DNA of 64,000 nt from Robertmurraya kyonggiensis (GCF_005116465.1 NZ_SWBM01000006.1:144993-208992), one strand, 5' to 3'; positions 24,698 to 34,365 are shown, counted from the stretch's first letter. A program made the numbers and translations. The notes: generated by a model from the sequence alone, not told the origin.

Positions 24698-25190
24698 TAC
24701 GATCCCCCTCCAATCTCCACGAATTTGTTCGAAACGAATCCAAACTAATATTTTCGTTCAAAATCACTCACAAATGTGACTAGTTACTAAAATAATAGCA
24801 AATTATTTTAAAAAAATATACCAAATCACGAAAATTAACGAAAAATACAATATATCCAAGAGCAACGAAATTTAACTTAGTTAAAAAACAAGTTAAATGA
24901 AGATTATCTAATTCTAACTAAATTATAATTCGTTACACTTCGTTAATGTTAGTTAAACGAACGAAGTGTAACGAAAAAATTCGTTGAAATTCATAAGAAT
25001 CATTGAATATCTTGTGGATAGTAAGATTGGATGAATCTAGTTATTGCGAAAACTCACGAAAACTCACGAAAAACATCAAAAAAAAAAAACTTCGTAGCCC
25101 GGTAAATGGCCATTATAGATAGAATAGAATGTATAATAGATTAATATTTTGGGAATTATACTAGTGTATTCATGAAAAGAGGTTGATAAT
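24698..25190. promoter_or_regulatory. Intergenic region with ACGAA-rich sites and a 16-bp perfect inverted repeat
   Basis: ttcgttacacttcgtt (24929-24944) and aacgaagtgtaacgaa (24960-24975) are perfect inverted copies with a 15-nt loop. Many further cgaa/ttcg motifs surround them (near 24728, 24830, 24870, 24978, and tandem gaaaactcac at about 25049-25069). This looks like an operator or secondary centromere for the neighbouring HTH proteins. No gene is visible. Confidence 0.55.
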
Positions 25191-25568
25191 GTGGATGAAA
25201 ATAAAATAACAAACATCAAGTATACGCAAATGGATAAAGATCCAGAAATCAAAAAAGTAACAAACAGCATGGAAAAACTAATCTTAGGAGAAAAGGGTGT
25301 CGGTTTAATGGATGCTCTTGGATTAACACCCGGTAGGATACAAAAATACTTAGATGAAAGCAGGGATGAGGAATTTGAACAGCTCCTCGATGAACATAAA
25401 GAGTTCATCTTTTGGGAATCGAGAAAACGGAGTGCTAAAGATTTAGAATCTTATATGAAAGAACATACATTTAAATCAATTGATGGTATGACTAACAAGT
25501 TAGAAGAGTTTCTAAAAAAATCCGAAATAGAGGTAATTCAAGAACTAGTAAATGAGCATTTAAAGTAG
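25191..25568 (+). CDS. Small acidic helical protein, unknown
   Basis: 125 residues, GTG start at 25191 after agaggttgat. It is all-helical by appearance and rich in Glu, Lys and Asp, with GLTPGRIQKYLDESRDEEF in the middle. No family was recognised. It is divergent from the TubY-like gene across the palindromic region and ends at a strong terminator (25574-25597). Confidence 0.6.
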   Translation: MDENKITNIKYTQMDKDPEIKKVTNSMEKLILGEKGVGLMDALGLTPGRIQKYLDESRDEEFEQLLDEHKEFIFWESRKRSAKDLESYMKEHTFKSIDGMTNKLEEFLKKSEIEVIQELVNEHLK

Positions 25569-25573
25569 AATGA

Positions 25574-25597
25574 CCTATCTTAGGATAGGCTTTTTTT
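25574..25597 (+). terminator. Terminator
   Basis: cctatc (25574-25579) / gatagg (25584-25589), then c and T7. Confidence 0.8.
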
Positions 25598-25701
25598 GTT
25601 TATTCACTTCAATCACAACATAAGAACACAACACTCCAATTACTTACACAAAATTGAATAACAAGCTATAATTTGGAAAACTAGTAAAAGGGGAGTTTCA
25701 T

Positions 25702-25842
25702 ATGCTATACGAAAAAATGACATTAAAAGAGCAAATTTTAAGATTGTACAGTAAAGGTATGACACAGGCTGCAATTGCTCGTAAATTAAAAACCAGAACA
25801 AACTATGTATGGAAGGTCGTTAATGAACATAGAGAGAAGTAA
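25702..25842 (+). CDS. 46-residue helix-turn-helix protein
   Basis: ATG 25702 after aaaggggag. The frame LKEQILRLYSKGMTQAAIAR then KLKTRTNYVWKVVNEH is a clean resolvase/HTH_23-like helix-turn-helix and nearly the whole protein. It is convergent with tubZ. A tiny DNA-binding protein in a partition locus may regulate it; that is inference. Small size kept it below usual gene-length cut-offs. Confidence 0.7.
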   Translation: MLYEKMTLKEQILRLYSKGMTQAAIARKLKTRTNYVWKVVNEHREK

Positions 25843-25853
25843 TGTATAAACAA

Positions 25854-25896
25854 AAAGAGGAGAGCTCTCCTTTGCTCTCCTTTGCTCTCCTTAAAC
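25854..25896. terminator. GA/CT-rich hairpin between convergent genes
   Basis: ggagagctctcc is a perfect palindrome, followed by tttgctctcc twice in tandem. It lies between the small HTH gene and the end of tubZ and may terminate either. Confidence 0.5.
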
Positions 25897-25898
25897 AA

Positions 25899-27356
25899 TT
25901 AATCTATATTATCAAAGTCTAATGCATCAATATCAACAAAATGTTCTTCATCTTTTTTTACTTCTTCCTTAGTTGACTCACCGTCTAAGACAATCCCTAA
26001 ATCAGATAGATCAATATCCATATCAAAATCAAAATTATCATCTTCTTCAATAGTTGCTGCAATGGATTCGATTGAAGAGTTTTTAAAAGCGAATTTTTGT
26101 TGTTTTTCACGATATTCCTTATATTCCTCGACTAACCCTTTAACCAATCTTGATGGAAGTCCTTCTGTTTTGAAAAACGTATAAACAATAGCCTTACGAT
26201 TATTTTTTTCTTCAAGGTAACCATTAAATACCGTACCACTTAAAGGAATCTCTTCAATAACAGCTTTCTTCGATTGATCCATAAACGAGCTAGGGATCTT
26301 TTTATCTGGCGAAATAACTGCAAGCAATCCTAAATGATGTACTTTTGAAGCCGCTAACTCTCCATTTTCTTGTTTTTCTACTAATTGAACAGGTTCATGA
26401 AGTAGGCTATCTTTGATAGAATCAGTAAACATTTTCTTTATATCATGTTCATTGTTAACACTCTGAATATCGGCCTCGATTCTATTAATAACCAGGCATC
26501 CTTGATGTTCTAAAATTACACGTTTGAAATCTTCTTTATCAAAAGTGACCGAAGTTCCACCACCAGTAGTAGCTGTGTTTAATTCATGAATAACATTACG
26601 TATTTGGATATTAGAATAATCTCTATAATTATCAATCTTTAAACCATGCTTAATATTATCGGGTAGACTATCAAATTCATCTGCAAACTTCTGATTGTCA
26701 GCAAAAATAACGAACGCAATCCCTTTTGACTTATCCTTTGCTAATTTCCAAATTGTTTGAGTAAAATCGTTTACTTGTCTTAATACATCCGGTCCATCTT
26801 CACGAACAGGTAAGGTAACAACAACACCTATTTTGACTGACTTTTCTTCTGCATTTTTAACCGCTTGTGCCATATACTTCTTAAGATTATTCTTAAATTC
26901 GGCTGGATCTGTTTTCTTTTGAATCTTAATTAACTCTTCTTTAATGATTGGCTTATTATGAAAATCGTTAAATTCTTCAATAGCTTTTATAATGGTCGAT
27001 GTTCCAGTTCCTCCACCAAGTCCAGCAAAGAATAAAACTAGATCATCGCTTGGGCGAACTCTCTCTGTAATGAACTGCTTTAGTTTTTCCTTTGCATTTC
27101 CATTCTCATCTAGGATTCTCATAGCCTTTTCAGGATTTTTGCCTAGACCACCTAAATCCAAAGAAACTTGATTACTAGCAGGAATATTTTTTAATCCCTT
27201 TAAGTCACCATCATTACTATTTAAAGCTAAACAATTATAAACAGGTGTTCCATCATTTTTCTTAATACCTGCAAATACATCAGCCATTCTTGTTCCAGCT
27301 TGTCCAAAACCAACCATTGTCATATTTATTGCAGGGGAGTTATTTGTAAACAACAT
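25899..27356 (-). CDS. tubZ: TubZ-type tubulin/FtsZ-family plasmid partition GTPase
   Basis: 485 residues. The tubulin signature GLGGGTGTS lies at about 112-120 and the N-terminal nucleotide-binding GFGQAGTRM at 16-24. The C-terminal tail is acidic (DFDMDIDLSDLG, ending DALDFDNID), as in TubZ, where the tail contacts TubR. TubZ filaments treadmill and pull TubR-tubC complexes to segregate low-copy plasmids. It follows tubR by 22 bp with a GGAGGT site. Length agrees with pXO1/pBtoxis TubZ proteins. Confidence 0.92.
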   Translation of the reverse strand: MLFTNNSPAINMTMVGFGQAGTRMADVFAGIKKNDGTPVYNCLALNSNDGDLKGLKNIPASNQVSLDLGGLGKNPEKAMRILDENGNAKEKLKQFITERVRPSDDLVLFFAGLGGGTGTSTIIKAIEEFNDFHNKPIIKEELIKIQKKTDPAEFKNNLKKYMAQAVKNAEEKSVKIGVVVTLPVREDGPDVLRQVNDFTQTIWKLAKDKSKGIAFVIFADNQKFADEFDSLPDNIKHGLKIDNYRDYSNIQIRNVIHELNTATTGGGTSVTFDKEDFKRVILEHQGCLVINRIEADIQSVNNEHDIKKMFTDSIKDSLLHEPVQLVEKQENGELAASKVHHLGLLAVISPDKKIPSSFMDQSKKAVIEEIPLSGTVFNGYLEEKNNRKAIVYTFFKTEGLPSRLVKGLVEEYKEYREKQQKFAFKNSSIESIAATIEEDDNFDFDMDIDLSDLGIVLDGESTKEEVKKDEEHFVDIDALDFDNID

Positions 27357-27378
27357 ATCATTCTACCTCCGTGTGTTT

Positions 27379-27789
27379 TTATTTTTGCCTTCTTTTAACC
27401 AATTCTTCGATGACTTGCCAACCTCTACCCGTAAGAAATAGCAACTTATAAGGTTTGATTGATTCGTGGAAGAGTAGTGACATATCAGATAACTTATCAA
27501 TTTGGTGTTCAGCTGTCTTTCTATGTAGGTTAGTTTTAGTCACTTCGTATTTGGAGTTTTGTTTCTTCCTGATTTTTGTTTTTCTTTCAACTTCAACGTT
27601 TTCAACGATCTCTTTGATAGTGATTCCTTTAAAGCTGCTATTATCTGTTTTTCTTTGTTTTTCCATTTTGCCGATAAAAAGAAGAATCTTTCTAGTGGAT
27701 TCATCGGCTTCAACTATATCAGCAAACATTTGAATTACTTCAGGTTGAAAATGTATCGTGTTATGTTTCTTGTGAAGAGTAATATCCAA
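27379..27789 (-). CDS. tubR: TubR-like winged-helix centromere-binding protein
   Basis: 136 residues, TTG start at 27789 with an AGGAGGATAAT site. It is basic, with a probable winged-helix fold (FKGITIKEIVENVEVERKTK then TAEHQIDKLSDMSLLF). In known systems TubR binds tubC repeats upstream of its own gene, represses the operon and links to TubZ. Its position directly before tubZ and behind a repeat array fits. Identification rests mainly on this context. Confidence 0.8.
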   Translation of the reverse strand: MDITLHKKHNTIHFQPEVIQMFADIVEADESTRKILLFIGKMEKQRKTDNSSFKGITIKEIVENVEVERKTKIRKKQNSKYEVTKTNLHRKTAEHQIDKLSDMSLLFHESIKPYKLLFLTGRGWQVIEELVKRRQK

Positions 27790-27832
27790 TAATTATCCTC
27801 CTTTAGTATTTTTTTCTATCATACAATATATT

Positions 27833-28192
27833 AGAGTCTAATTCTAGACTCTATTTTAAATAATGTAAAATATTTTTGTTTTATAAATATCCATTATTTC
27901 ATTGATAATATTAGCTTTAAATATAGACTCTATATTAAGATTCTATATAAGATTAAATGGTGATTACATTCAAAATTCAAATATAAAATCTGTTCATTTT
28001 CTAGCAAATTTCTCAAAAATGGGTATTTTTTTAGAAAACCGCTCTTATTCTAAGGAATTTATACATCTAAAAATCGATATAGACTCTACATTCAGATTCT
28101 ATTGGTATACCCTTTATTATCAATGGTTTAACTTCATACTTGAAATATTTAATATTTCATTTTTCACTCATAGACTCTCATATAAGATTCTA
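27833..28192. repeat. Candidate tubC centromere / TubR operator repeats
   Basis: TAGACTCT-N6-AGATTCTA occurs three times (27924-27945, 28080-28101, 28171-28192). A reversed palindromic form agagtcta-attc-tagactct lies at 27833-27852, just upstream of tubR. The half-sites differ by one base between arms. The operator-proximal palindrome plus distal copies is the usual layout of tubRZ loci. Confidence 0.75.
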
Positions 28193-28999
28193 TGAGTTCG
28201 TTTCTACAATCCATATGCTGTTCTCTATTTTTCATTCCGTGTGACAGTCTACTCGCTTCAATTACTTACAGCTTTTCACAAGAAGCCTGGTGTTTATTAT
28301 GAGACTTTGAGAGATTCCTATACATTCCTTGGTTTACATCGTTCTCTATCAATTCAACGAAGTTTTTCGTAGCATTTCGTTGTACTAGGTTGAAGTATCT
28401 ACTTATTCCTTCTACGAACCTTATCTAATCATGATTAACCCATTTTGGACTCAGCGATCCAGCAACTTGCTCTTAATAACTTCCTTAAAATTGATATTCC
28501 CTTATACACTAATTACAACCAATTATTTCGAGATATTTTTCTATGTATTTGGATATGAACTTCTAACCCTTTTTATAATGAATCACCTTATGAATAGATA
28601 TGTGATTTTATTATGAATTTGCCTATGAAACTTAATTATGAATTTTAATTATGAGTATTCTATCTGAATCATGCTACGAAATAGATAATGAATAAGTTCA
28701 TAACCTTAATTTCCAACTAATAGTCACTTTCATATGGTAATTCATCAATGGAAATCTTCAGTGTATCTATTGGTACATCTAGTAATTTTTTATTCACTCT
28801 CAAGTATTCTATCGAAATTAGAATTCCCCTAAATTTTTATACGCGGAGCTAGACAATCTATGTTTCGTCGGTTGTCGATTTTCTTGGGGCTGTTTCTTCG
28901 CTAGTTGGCTTTACCTGTTTTCTTGTTCCTTTTTACTATTGGAGAACTTTCGTATATTTTGGTTGAACTTACTTGAACGAAAAGCGGGCGTACGATTCA
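28193..28999. other. Long non-coding region between partition and transfer genes; possible oriT
   Basis: No convincing frame. At 28575-28665 tatgaat recurs at least five times, including atgaatcac as in the replication iterons. From about 28850 to 28990 base composition becomes more GC-rich, and gacaa (28873-28877) / ttgtc with cgtcgg between them form a small inverted repeat. A nick site upstream of the coupling protein operon would fit here, but no relaxase gene is visible to support it. Confidence 0.35.
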
Positions 29000-29124
29000 T
29001 TGACAAAATGGCTGTTTCCGTTGTACTGTATTGATACAATTGAATTAAACTAATTCATAGTTTCAGAGGCGGAAGACGCAATGAGGCATTCCTGGTACAC
29101 AGGTTTGTTTCGTTGCGTCTTTTT
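29000..29124 (+). promoter_or_regulatory. Leader element copy 2
   Basis: Promoter TTGACA (29000-29005), 18-bp spacer, TACTGT (29024-29029). Then ggcgg (29068-29072) and a hairpin with 9-bp arms aagacgcaa (29073-29081) / ttgcgtctt (29113-29121) and T5. The strong site aaggagg of the next gene lies right after it. An ATG inside the hairpin gives an in-frame extension of the gene but is most likely chance. Confidence 0.75.
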
Positions 29125-29143
29125 GCGTAAAAGGAGGTCATAC

Positions 29144-30595
29144 ATGGAAACGATGGAGCCACAAGAAACACAAGAGCAACACGAAAACAAAGGAGTGGCA
29201 GCAACTTTGATCGAAACAACTATTGAGACAAAAGCTACCCATCGCAACAAAGCGTACGACGCGGCCGACGTTCGGCAATTTACCGAGCGGAACAGTGACA
29301 TTGACTACAAGATTCTGTTAGCTCTTTATGAACATCGAGCACTCACGTCCGCTCAGCTGAAGAGGGGATGGTTCCCACACTTACATGAGAACTCCATTCG
29401 GAATCGCTTGAAAACACTTGCGGAAAGAAGAGTTCTTACAGTCAATGTGAAAGCGGGAATCAAAACAAGTCCCGTCAAACTCTATAGTTTGTCAGCCTTC
29501 GGCTTACGGATTTTAACAGAAAACGTACTGGAAGTAATGGAGTATGTCCCTCAGTATGATGAAAAGAAGGAGCATTACACCATTGATGATCTAAAGGTGC
29601 GTAGTCAACACAATCATCATTACGAACTACAAGAATGGGTGATGAACATTCGAGCCAAACGGCCCGAACTGTTTCATTGTGAGTGGAAAAGGTTTCCGTT
29701 CGTAGAAGAAGAGGAGGACACCGTTCGTGTTAAGCCCGATTGGTTATTCCTTGAAGCGGATGAGGCAACAAAGGAACGTACGAAACAAAATGTAGCTAAC
29801 AATCCTCTACTGTACCCTTACTTCTACCGGAAGGATGCCTTTCCTGATATTAGCTTACAGCCGATATTGTGTGTGGAATGTGACCGTGGAAATATGAGCC
29901 GTACAGAGCTAGTGGATAAGTGGGAAGGGTACAAGAAGCTACCTGAATCTTACAAACCGAAAGCAATTTCCGTGTTTTATACACCGAAGAAAGCGGGAGA
30001 TATGAGACATAGAATGATTCGTGATACGTTATCTCACGCGTTTGAGTTAGAGGTAATTCAGAATCATATTCAACTTTTTCAAGGTGATCCTCAACTGACA
30101 CATGATATCAGCATGCTTTATTTTGAACGAGATAAAGAATTGTTACGTGGAGAAGAAATGATCGACGAAGAGCAGTTTACTACTTTGTTTAAAGGGTACG
30201 TGGAATCGTCTAATGTAGGGGAAGCCTCTATACTTGATGTTGATAAAACGATAGAACGGTTCAAATTACCGGTTCAACCAGACGCAATTATCATGAAGCA
30301 GCAGGAAAGTCCTATCTTACAGATCGTATTCTACGGTATGTACGGGTGGGTCAATCCTATTATTAAGATTCAAGCGATTAAGCGATGGTTAAAGGAAGGA
30401 CATTTGTCTATGTTCTCCGAAATTCAATACATTCTAATATACCCAAATGATTCATTCTACCAAGATGTACGAACAATGGATGATGATATTTTCTATGTGT
30501 CCTATGAAGAAATTAAAGGGAGCGGGAAATGGGGCAAGGCTAGACATGAACAACGGAAACATCGACAAGTAAAATGGGTGGAGGTGTTGTTATAA
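29144..30595 (+). CDS. Replication-relaxation family winged-helix protein
   Basis: The start is ATG 29144 after aaggaggt; the upstream frame lies in the leader hairpin. 483 residues. The N-terminal winged helix (about 45-115: LALYEHRALTSAQLKRGWFP, SIRNRLKTLAERRVL) and the domain after it match the Replic_Relax family, commonly found next to TraG on Firmicute plasmids. The stop overlaps the next ATG (TAATG). It may recruit plasmid DNA to the coupling protein or process the origin; the biochemical role is not established. Confidence 0.8.
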   Translation: METMEPQETQEQHENKGVAATLIETTIETKATHRNKAYDAADVRQFTERNSDIDYKILLALYEHRALTSAQLKRGWFPHLHENSIRNRLKTLAERRVLTVNVKAGIKTSPVKLYSLSAFGLRILTENVLEVMEYVPQYDEKKEHYTIDDLKVRSQHNHHYELQEWVMNIRAKRPELFHCEWKRFPFVEEEEDTVRVKPDWLFLEADEATKERTKQNVANNPLLYPYFYRKDAFPDISLQPILCVECDRGNMSRTELVDKWEGYKKLPESYKPKAISVFYTPKKAGDMRHRMIRDTLSHAFELEVIQNHIQLFQGDPQLTHDISMLYFERDKELLRGEEMIDEEQFTTLFKGYVESSNVGEASILDVDKTIERFKLPVQPDAIIMKQQESPILQIVFYGMYGWVNPIIKIQAIKRWLKEGHLSMFSEIQYILIYPNDSFYQDVRTMDDDIFYVSYEEIKGSGKWGKARHEQRKHRQVKWVEVLL

Positions 30596-33480
30596 TGTCC
30601 AGTAATCCTGTTATTCGTTTTGTACTTGAAAATAAAAAGGTTCCGATGTGGGCGAGTATTGTCTTACATGTTATTAGCCTTAACATTCTAAATTCATATT
30701 TTCTGATGAGTTTGTCTGTTTTTCTTCTTCATCCTGAATGGACGGATAAGGCTGTACAGAAGACGCTACCGATTATCGGATATTTAGCCCCATTCTCCTT
30801 TTACACAACCCCTAATGAGCTTTCGTATATAGCGGGAGTAATAGCAATGGCGTGGGTGTGGGGTACTTGGTTATTCGGTACTCGTGTGAAAGTAACCAAT
30901 GAGACAGTAAGAAGACGTGCTATAAGTTTTCTAGTAACGTGGATTAGTTTTTGTTTAATCATTATCTTATATTCAATGAGACAGATCCTGGATATCGGTT
31001 ATGAAAAAGTGGTCGCATATCACTATACTATTGACGTTCAATATCAAGCCATGATGCACATTGGAGCTTTACAAATGGTGGGCTACTTACTCATGATTTT
31101 ACCTATCGGAGTAATGATTAGTTTTTCTTCATGGTTATACGGCCAATACAAAGAGGACAAGCGTATTCAAGAATGGTTTAGAACATATAAATATGAATCC
31201 AGTTGGATTGGTCGTTTTGGAGAATCGGATGTTAACGAACTCCCCGACATTCAATTAGCTCGTAACGCAGAGACGAATGCTCCTGTTATTCTGGAAGGGG
31301 AAGCAAGGCAGACAGGTACAATGCTTATCGGTCCACCTGGTTCTGGTAAGACGTCTATAAAAATTAAAACGGCTTATCGAACAGATTTGGGGCATTTGCA
31401 ACGGACGATTAATGCGTATCCTAGATATGTTAAGAAGTTTGGGTATGGTACTCCCGAATTTCAAAAGGCGATGGCTAATCATCTAATCGGCTCTATTATT
31501 ATCGAGCCTGCAAAAGATTTATGTGATGATGCTTATGAATTGGCAATTGAACATGATATTCCAAAAGAGTTAATTGTTTATCTTGACCCTAGTAACAAAA
31601 ATACACCAGGTTTTAATATGATGATCGGTCCAACAGCTGAAGTAGTGGAAACTATAACGGCGGTATTAGAATCGATAGCCGAAACAAAAGATGAATTCTT
31701 TAAACAAGCAGCTCGTGCGGTTTTAAAGCACTATGTCTATTTATTAAAGTTTGTTAAAGGTGATAATTGTACAATTCTTGACCTTGATGATTTATACCAA
31801 GACCCTCGTAAGGCAATGGATTTATTAGAAGAGTTGGAAAGTAAAATACCTTCAAAAGACACCATAGATTCATTAGACCAAGATGGTCGCATTCATTGGA
31901 TTATTGTTCAAAAGGTCGTTCGTTGGTTTAGAAATGAAGGATTATCAGTACAATCCGATAGAGAAGGAATGGTTGAAAAGTATCCCGCTGGACACGAACA
32001 TGCACATAAACCTAAAGTTATTGATTTACAGTTTGAATTTACTCGTCAAACCCGTAACTTACTATCCGATATTACAAAAAACCCATATCTAGCACGTATT
32101 CTTTATGCAGAAAATGGTGTTGATTTAACAAAACTATTTACTAAAGGCGGAATTTTATTAGTAAATACAGATTTAGCAAACTTAAAGGCTTTATCAGCTA
32201 TTTTCGGTAAGTTGGTTTTACTTTGTGTGCAAAATGCTGTATTCCGTCGTCCGGGAACAGAAAAAACACGTTCATTGATATCTTTATATGCGGATGAATT
32301 CTATGATTACATGAATGAAGCTTTCTTACAGCTGACTTCACAAGGTCGTAAATTTAAGTTTGCTCCATTGGTAGCTTGTCAGTCCCTTACACAGTTCGGG
32401 GTTAAATTTGGTGACCGATTTACAGAGTCAATGCTAGGTACAATTCGTAATACTATCGTTTATGGTGGAACGAGTGTGTACGACACTGAACTTCTGTCAA
32501 AATACTTGGGTACTGAAATCGTAGAGGAATTACAAATTCGAGAAAGTTATACACCTACTTACATGGATTCACCATCATTCTCTGTATCTGAATCAATAGC
32601 ATTAAAAGAAAAAGAAATTGCTACTTCAGATGATATTATGTTCCAAGAGTTCCGTTATTCTTACATCCGAATGGTAGATGAGAAATCACCGAAAAAGGCA
32701 ATTCGTGCAGTAGGGGATTTTGTTGATCCTTCGAATGCGAAGAAATGGAAAAAGGCATTGGATAAGAGAGCGACGGAGCTTTTCTTGAAATATTGGAGAG
32801 AAGAGGACGAATCGAATGTAGTAGTGATGGAGTCTGATGATGAAGAAACTCCAATCGATAAGTTACGTAAGGAGCTTGCGAGTATCGACCAGGCGCAGGA
32901 TGAAATCCGCAATATAGAAAAAGAAGTAAGTGCGGAAGAAGTGGGGAAAGTAAACCGATTCAAGCCCTTTACTCAGGAAGAAGGGAAACCCGCTCCTGAC
33001 CGTAGTAAATACTTTATGGCAAGTACAAATGAAGAAGCGGCCGTTACGGTTGAAGACGCTCAATCTGTCCAAACGGAACAACCCGTAAAAGTGGATGTGC
33101 GACCAGTAGAGCCAATCAAAGTCGAAGCTGCTCCAAGTGCACCGACACCTCCACCTGTTGTTGAGTCACCTTTCCATGCACCAAAGGTTGAAGAAAAAGT
33201 ACAACAAGCAACAATGAGCTTTTCTGCAGCGTTTGGAACGGCTGGTAAGGAGAAGATTAATCAAGTGATTGCTCCTAAAAAGGAACAACCCAAGCAGGAA
33301 CAGTCTTTTACAAATTCATTCTCTACAAACAATGAGGACAAGAATGCACTACCACTTGCAGAAAGTGACTCTATTCCTATTAGAGAAGAAGAAGCGGGTC
33401 AGTTGAAAGAAGTGGAACTAGATAATAATGCTTTAAGCTTTTTCAATGATTTAAAGAAAAATGTTCACCAAGATAAATGA
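30595..33480 (+). CDS. VirD4/TraG-family type IV coupling protein
   Basis: The start is ATG 30595 (MSSNPVIRF) after ggaggtg. 961 residues. Four or five transmembrane segments lie in the first 200 residues. Walker A GPPGSGKTS is near 245 and the Walker B region SLYADEFYDY near 562. The C-terminal 230 residues are disordered, acidic and Pro-rich. It couples the relaxosome to the secretion channel at the membrane. It forms a two-gene operon with the replication-relaxation protein. It is longer than typical TraG owing to the tail, which may bind substrates. Confidence 0.93.
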   Translation: MSSNPVIRFVLENKKVPMWASIVLHVISLNILNSYFLMSLSVFLLHPEWTDKAVQKTLPIIGYLAPFSFYTTPNELSYIAGVIAMAWVWGTWLFGTRVKVTNETVRRRAISFLVTWISFCLIIILYSMRQILDIGYEKVVAYHYTIDVQYQAMMHIGALQMVGYLLMILPIGVMISFSSWLYGQYKEDKRIQEWFRTYKYESSWIGRFGESDVNELPDIQLARNAETNAPVILEGEARQTGTMLIGPPGSGKTSIKIKTAYRTDLGHLQRTINAYPRYVKKFGYGTPEFQKAMANHLIGSIIIEPAKDLCDDAYELAIEHDIPKELIVYLDPSNKNTPGFNMMIGPTAEVVETITAVLESIAETKDEFFKQAARAVLKHYVYLLKFVKGDNCTILDLDDLYQDPRKAMDLLEELESKIPSKDTIDSLDQDGRIHWIIVQKVVRWFRNEGLSVQSDREGMVEKYPAGHEHAHKPKVIDLQFEFTRQTRNLLSDITKNPYLARILYAENGVDLTKLFTKGGILLVNTDLANLKALSAIFGKLVLLCVQNAVFRRPGTEKTRSLISLYADEFYDYMNEAFLQLTSQGRKFKFAPLVACQSLTQFGVKFGDRFTESMLGTIRNTIVYGGTSVYDTELLSKYLGTEIVEELQIRESYTPTYMDSPSFSVSESIALKEKEIATSDDIMFQEFRYSYIRMVDEKSPKKAIRAVGDFVDPSNAKKWKKALDKRATELFLKYWREEDESNVVVMESDDEETPIDKLRKELASIDQAQDEIRNIEKEVSAEEVGKVNRFKPFTQEEGKPAPDRSKYFMASTNEEAAVTVEDAQSVQTEQPVKVDVRPVEPIKVEAAPSAPTPPPVVESPFHAPKVEEKVQQATMSFSAAFGTAGKEKINQVIAPKKEQPKQEQSFTNSFSTNNEDKNALPLAESDSIPIREEEAGQLKEVELDNNALSFFNDLKKNVHQDK

Positions 33481-33489
33481 GTATAAAAT

Positions 33490-33526
33490 AAGCCCTTTTC
33501 TCAACTGAGAGGAGGGCTTGTTTTTA
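33490..33526 (+). terminator. Terminator after the coupling protein gene
   Basis: agccct...ctca / tgag...agggct stem (33491-33517) followed by tgT5. Confidence 0.75.
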
Positions 33527-34229
33527 TTAATCGAGACCTGTAGGTTAAAACTTCATTAAACGTTTTAAGCATTTGTAGGATATTCTCTTTTTCTTTTAGC
33601 CATTTGCATTGGGAAGGATGTAAATTGCCTATTAATGGTTTAATAGTATGGTTTGATATAGTATTTCCTTCAAAGAACACCTTCAATTTTTCTTCTTTAA
33701 TCCACTCCATTACCTCTTCATCGTTGTAATTGAAATACTTAGTAAAATTCCCATCCTTAAAGCATTCATACAGTGTTTTAGGCATTTGATCGAAGTATTT
33801 TATCCCACGCACCTGCATTCTTCTAGCTGGTAGTCTCATTACATTTGCCTTTGTTGAAGCTAATTCAGCAAATTTATATAACTCTTTGACCAGATCATCA
33901 CTAGGCGGTAAATAGGTATCGATTTCTTCAATGATTTTTTTAAACCAATATTGGTTTTTGAGTGGTTTTCTCATAGGTCCACTTTTCTCAAAGATATCTG
34001 GATTTAAGCATTGTAAGCACATTTTAAGTGGCATCCATAAAGAAAAAATAGTATCAGCGTTCAAATCTCCTTCTAACCAAATAACATCTAAATCATATTT
34101 CTTTCTCCACTTGTCCTGGTTATATCTCTGTCTATTTTCTTTGCCTAGTATCCAGTAGTTCAAGTAATTAATTATGGGATTATCCGTATATTTGTCACCA
34201 ATAAGAATTTTAATTTTAGATTCGTGCAT
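33501..34229 (-). CDS. Unknown 242-residue soluble protein
   Basis: Not recognised. It is rich in aromatic and charged residues, with LNYWILGKENRQRYNQDKW near the N-terminus and RLPARRMQVRGIKYFDQMPK in the middle. There are no membrane segments. It is convergent with the coupling protein gene and shares its terminator. Upstream, ttccacat (34265-34272) / atgtggaa (34283-34290) could be its operator. Confidence 0.6.
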   Translation of the reverse strand: MHESKIKILIGDKYTDNPIINYLNYWILGKENRQRYNQDKWRKKYDLDVIWLEGDLNADTIFSLWMPLKMCLQCLNPDIFEKSGPMRKPLKNQYWFKKIIEEIDTYLPPSDDLVKELYKFAELASTKANVMRLPARRMQVRGIKYFDQMPKTLYECFKDGNFTKYFNYNDEEVMEWIKEEKLKVFFEGNTISNHTIKPLIGNLHPSQCKWLKEKENILQMLKTFNEVLTYRSRLIKTSPPLS

Positions 34230-34293
34230 TACATTTCCCCTGTTTCATTCTAAATAGCGGACTATTCCACATAATGTCTCGAATGTGGAACAA

Positions 34294-34321
34294 AAAAATC
34301 CTGTATCTAAACAGGATTTTT
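34294..34321. terminator. Terminator of the HTH plasmid protein gene
   Basis: aaaaatcctgt (34294-34304) / acaggattttt (34311-34321), perfect 11-bp stem; A and T runs serve both strands. Confidence 0.8.
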
Positions 34322-34365
34322 GAACAAACTTTGTTTTTAGTGAACGAACTTTTCTTAAAACCACA

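Noticed and set aside
25049-25069. CRISPR-like short repeats (gaaaactcac in tandem)
   Set aside because: Only two or three immediate copies without spacers, and no cas genes in the window.
29081-29143. Upstream in-frame ATG extending the replication-relaxation gene
   Set aside because: It falls inside the leader hairpin, has no ribosome binding site, and the strong aaggagg site points to ATG 29144.
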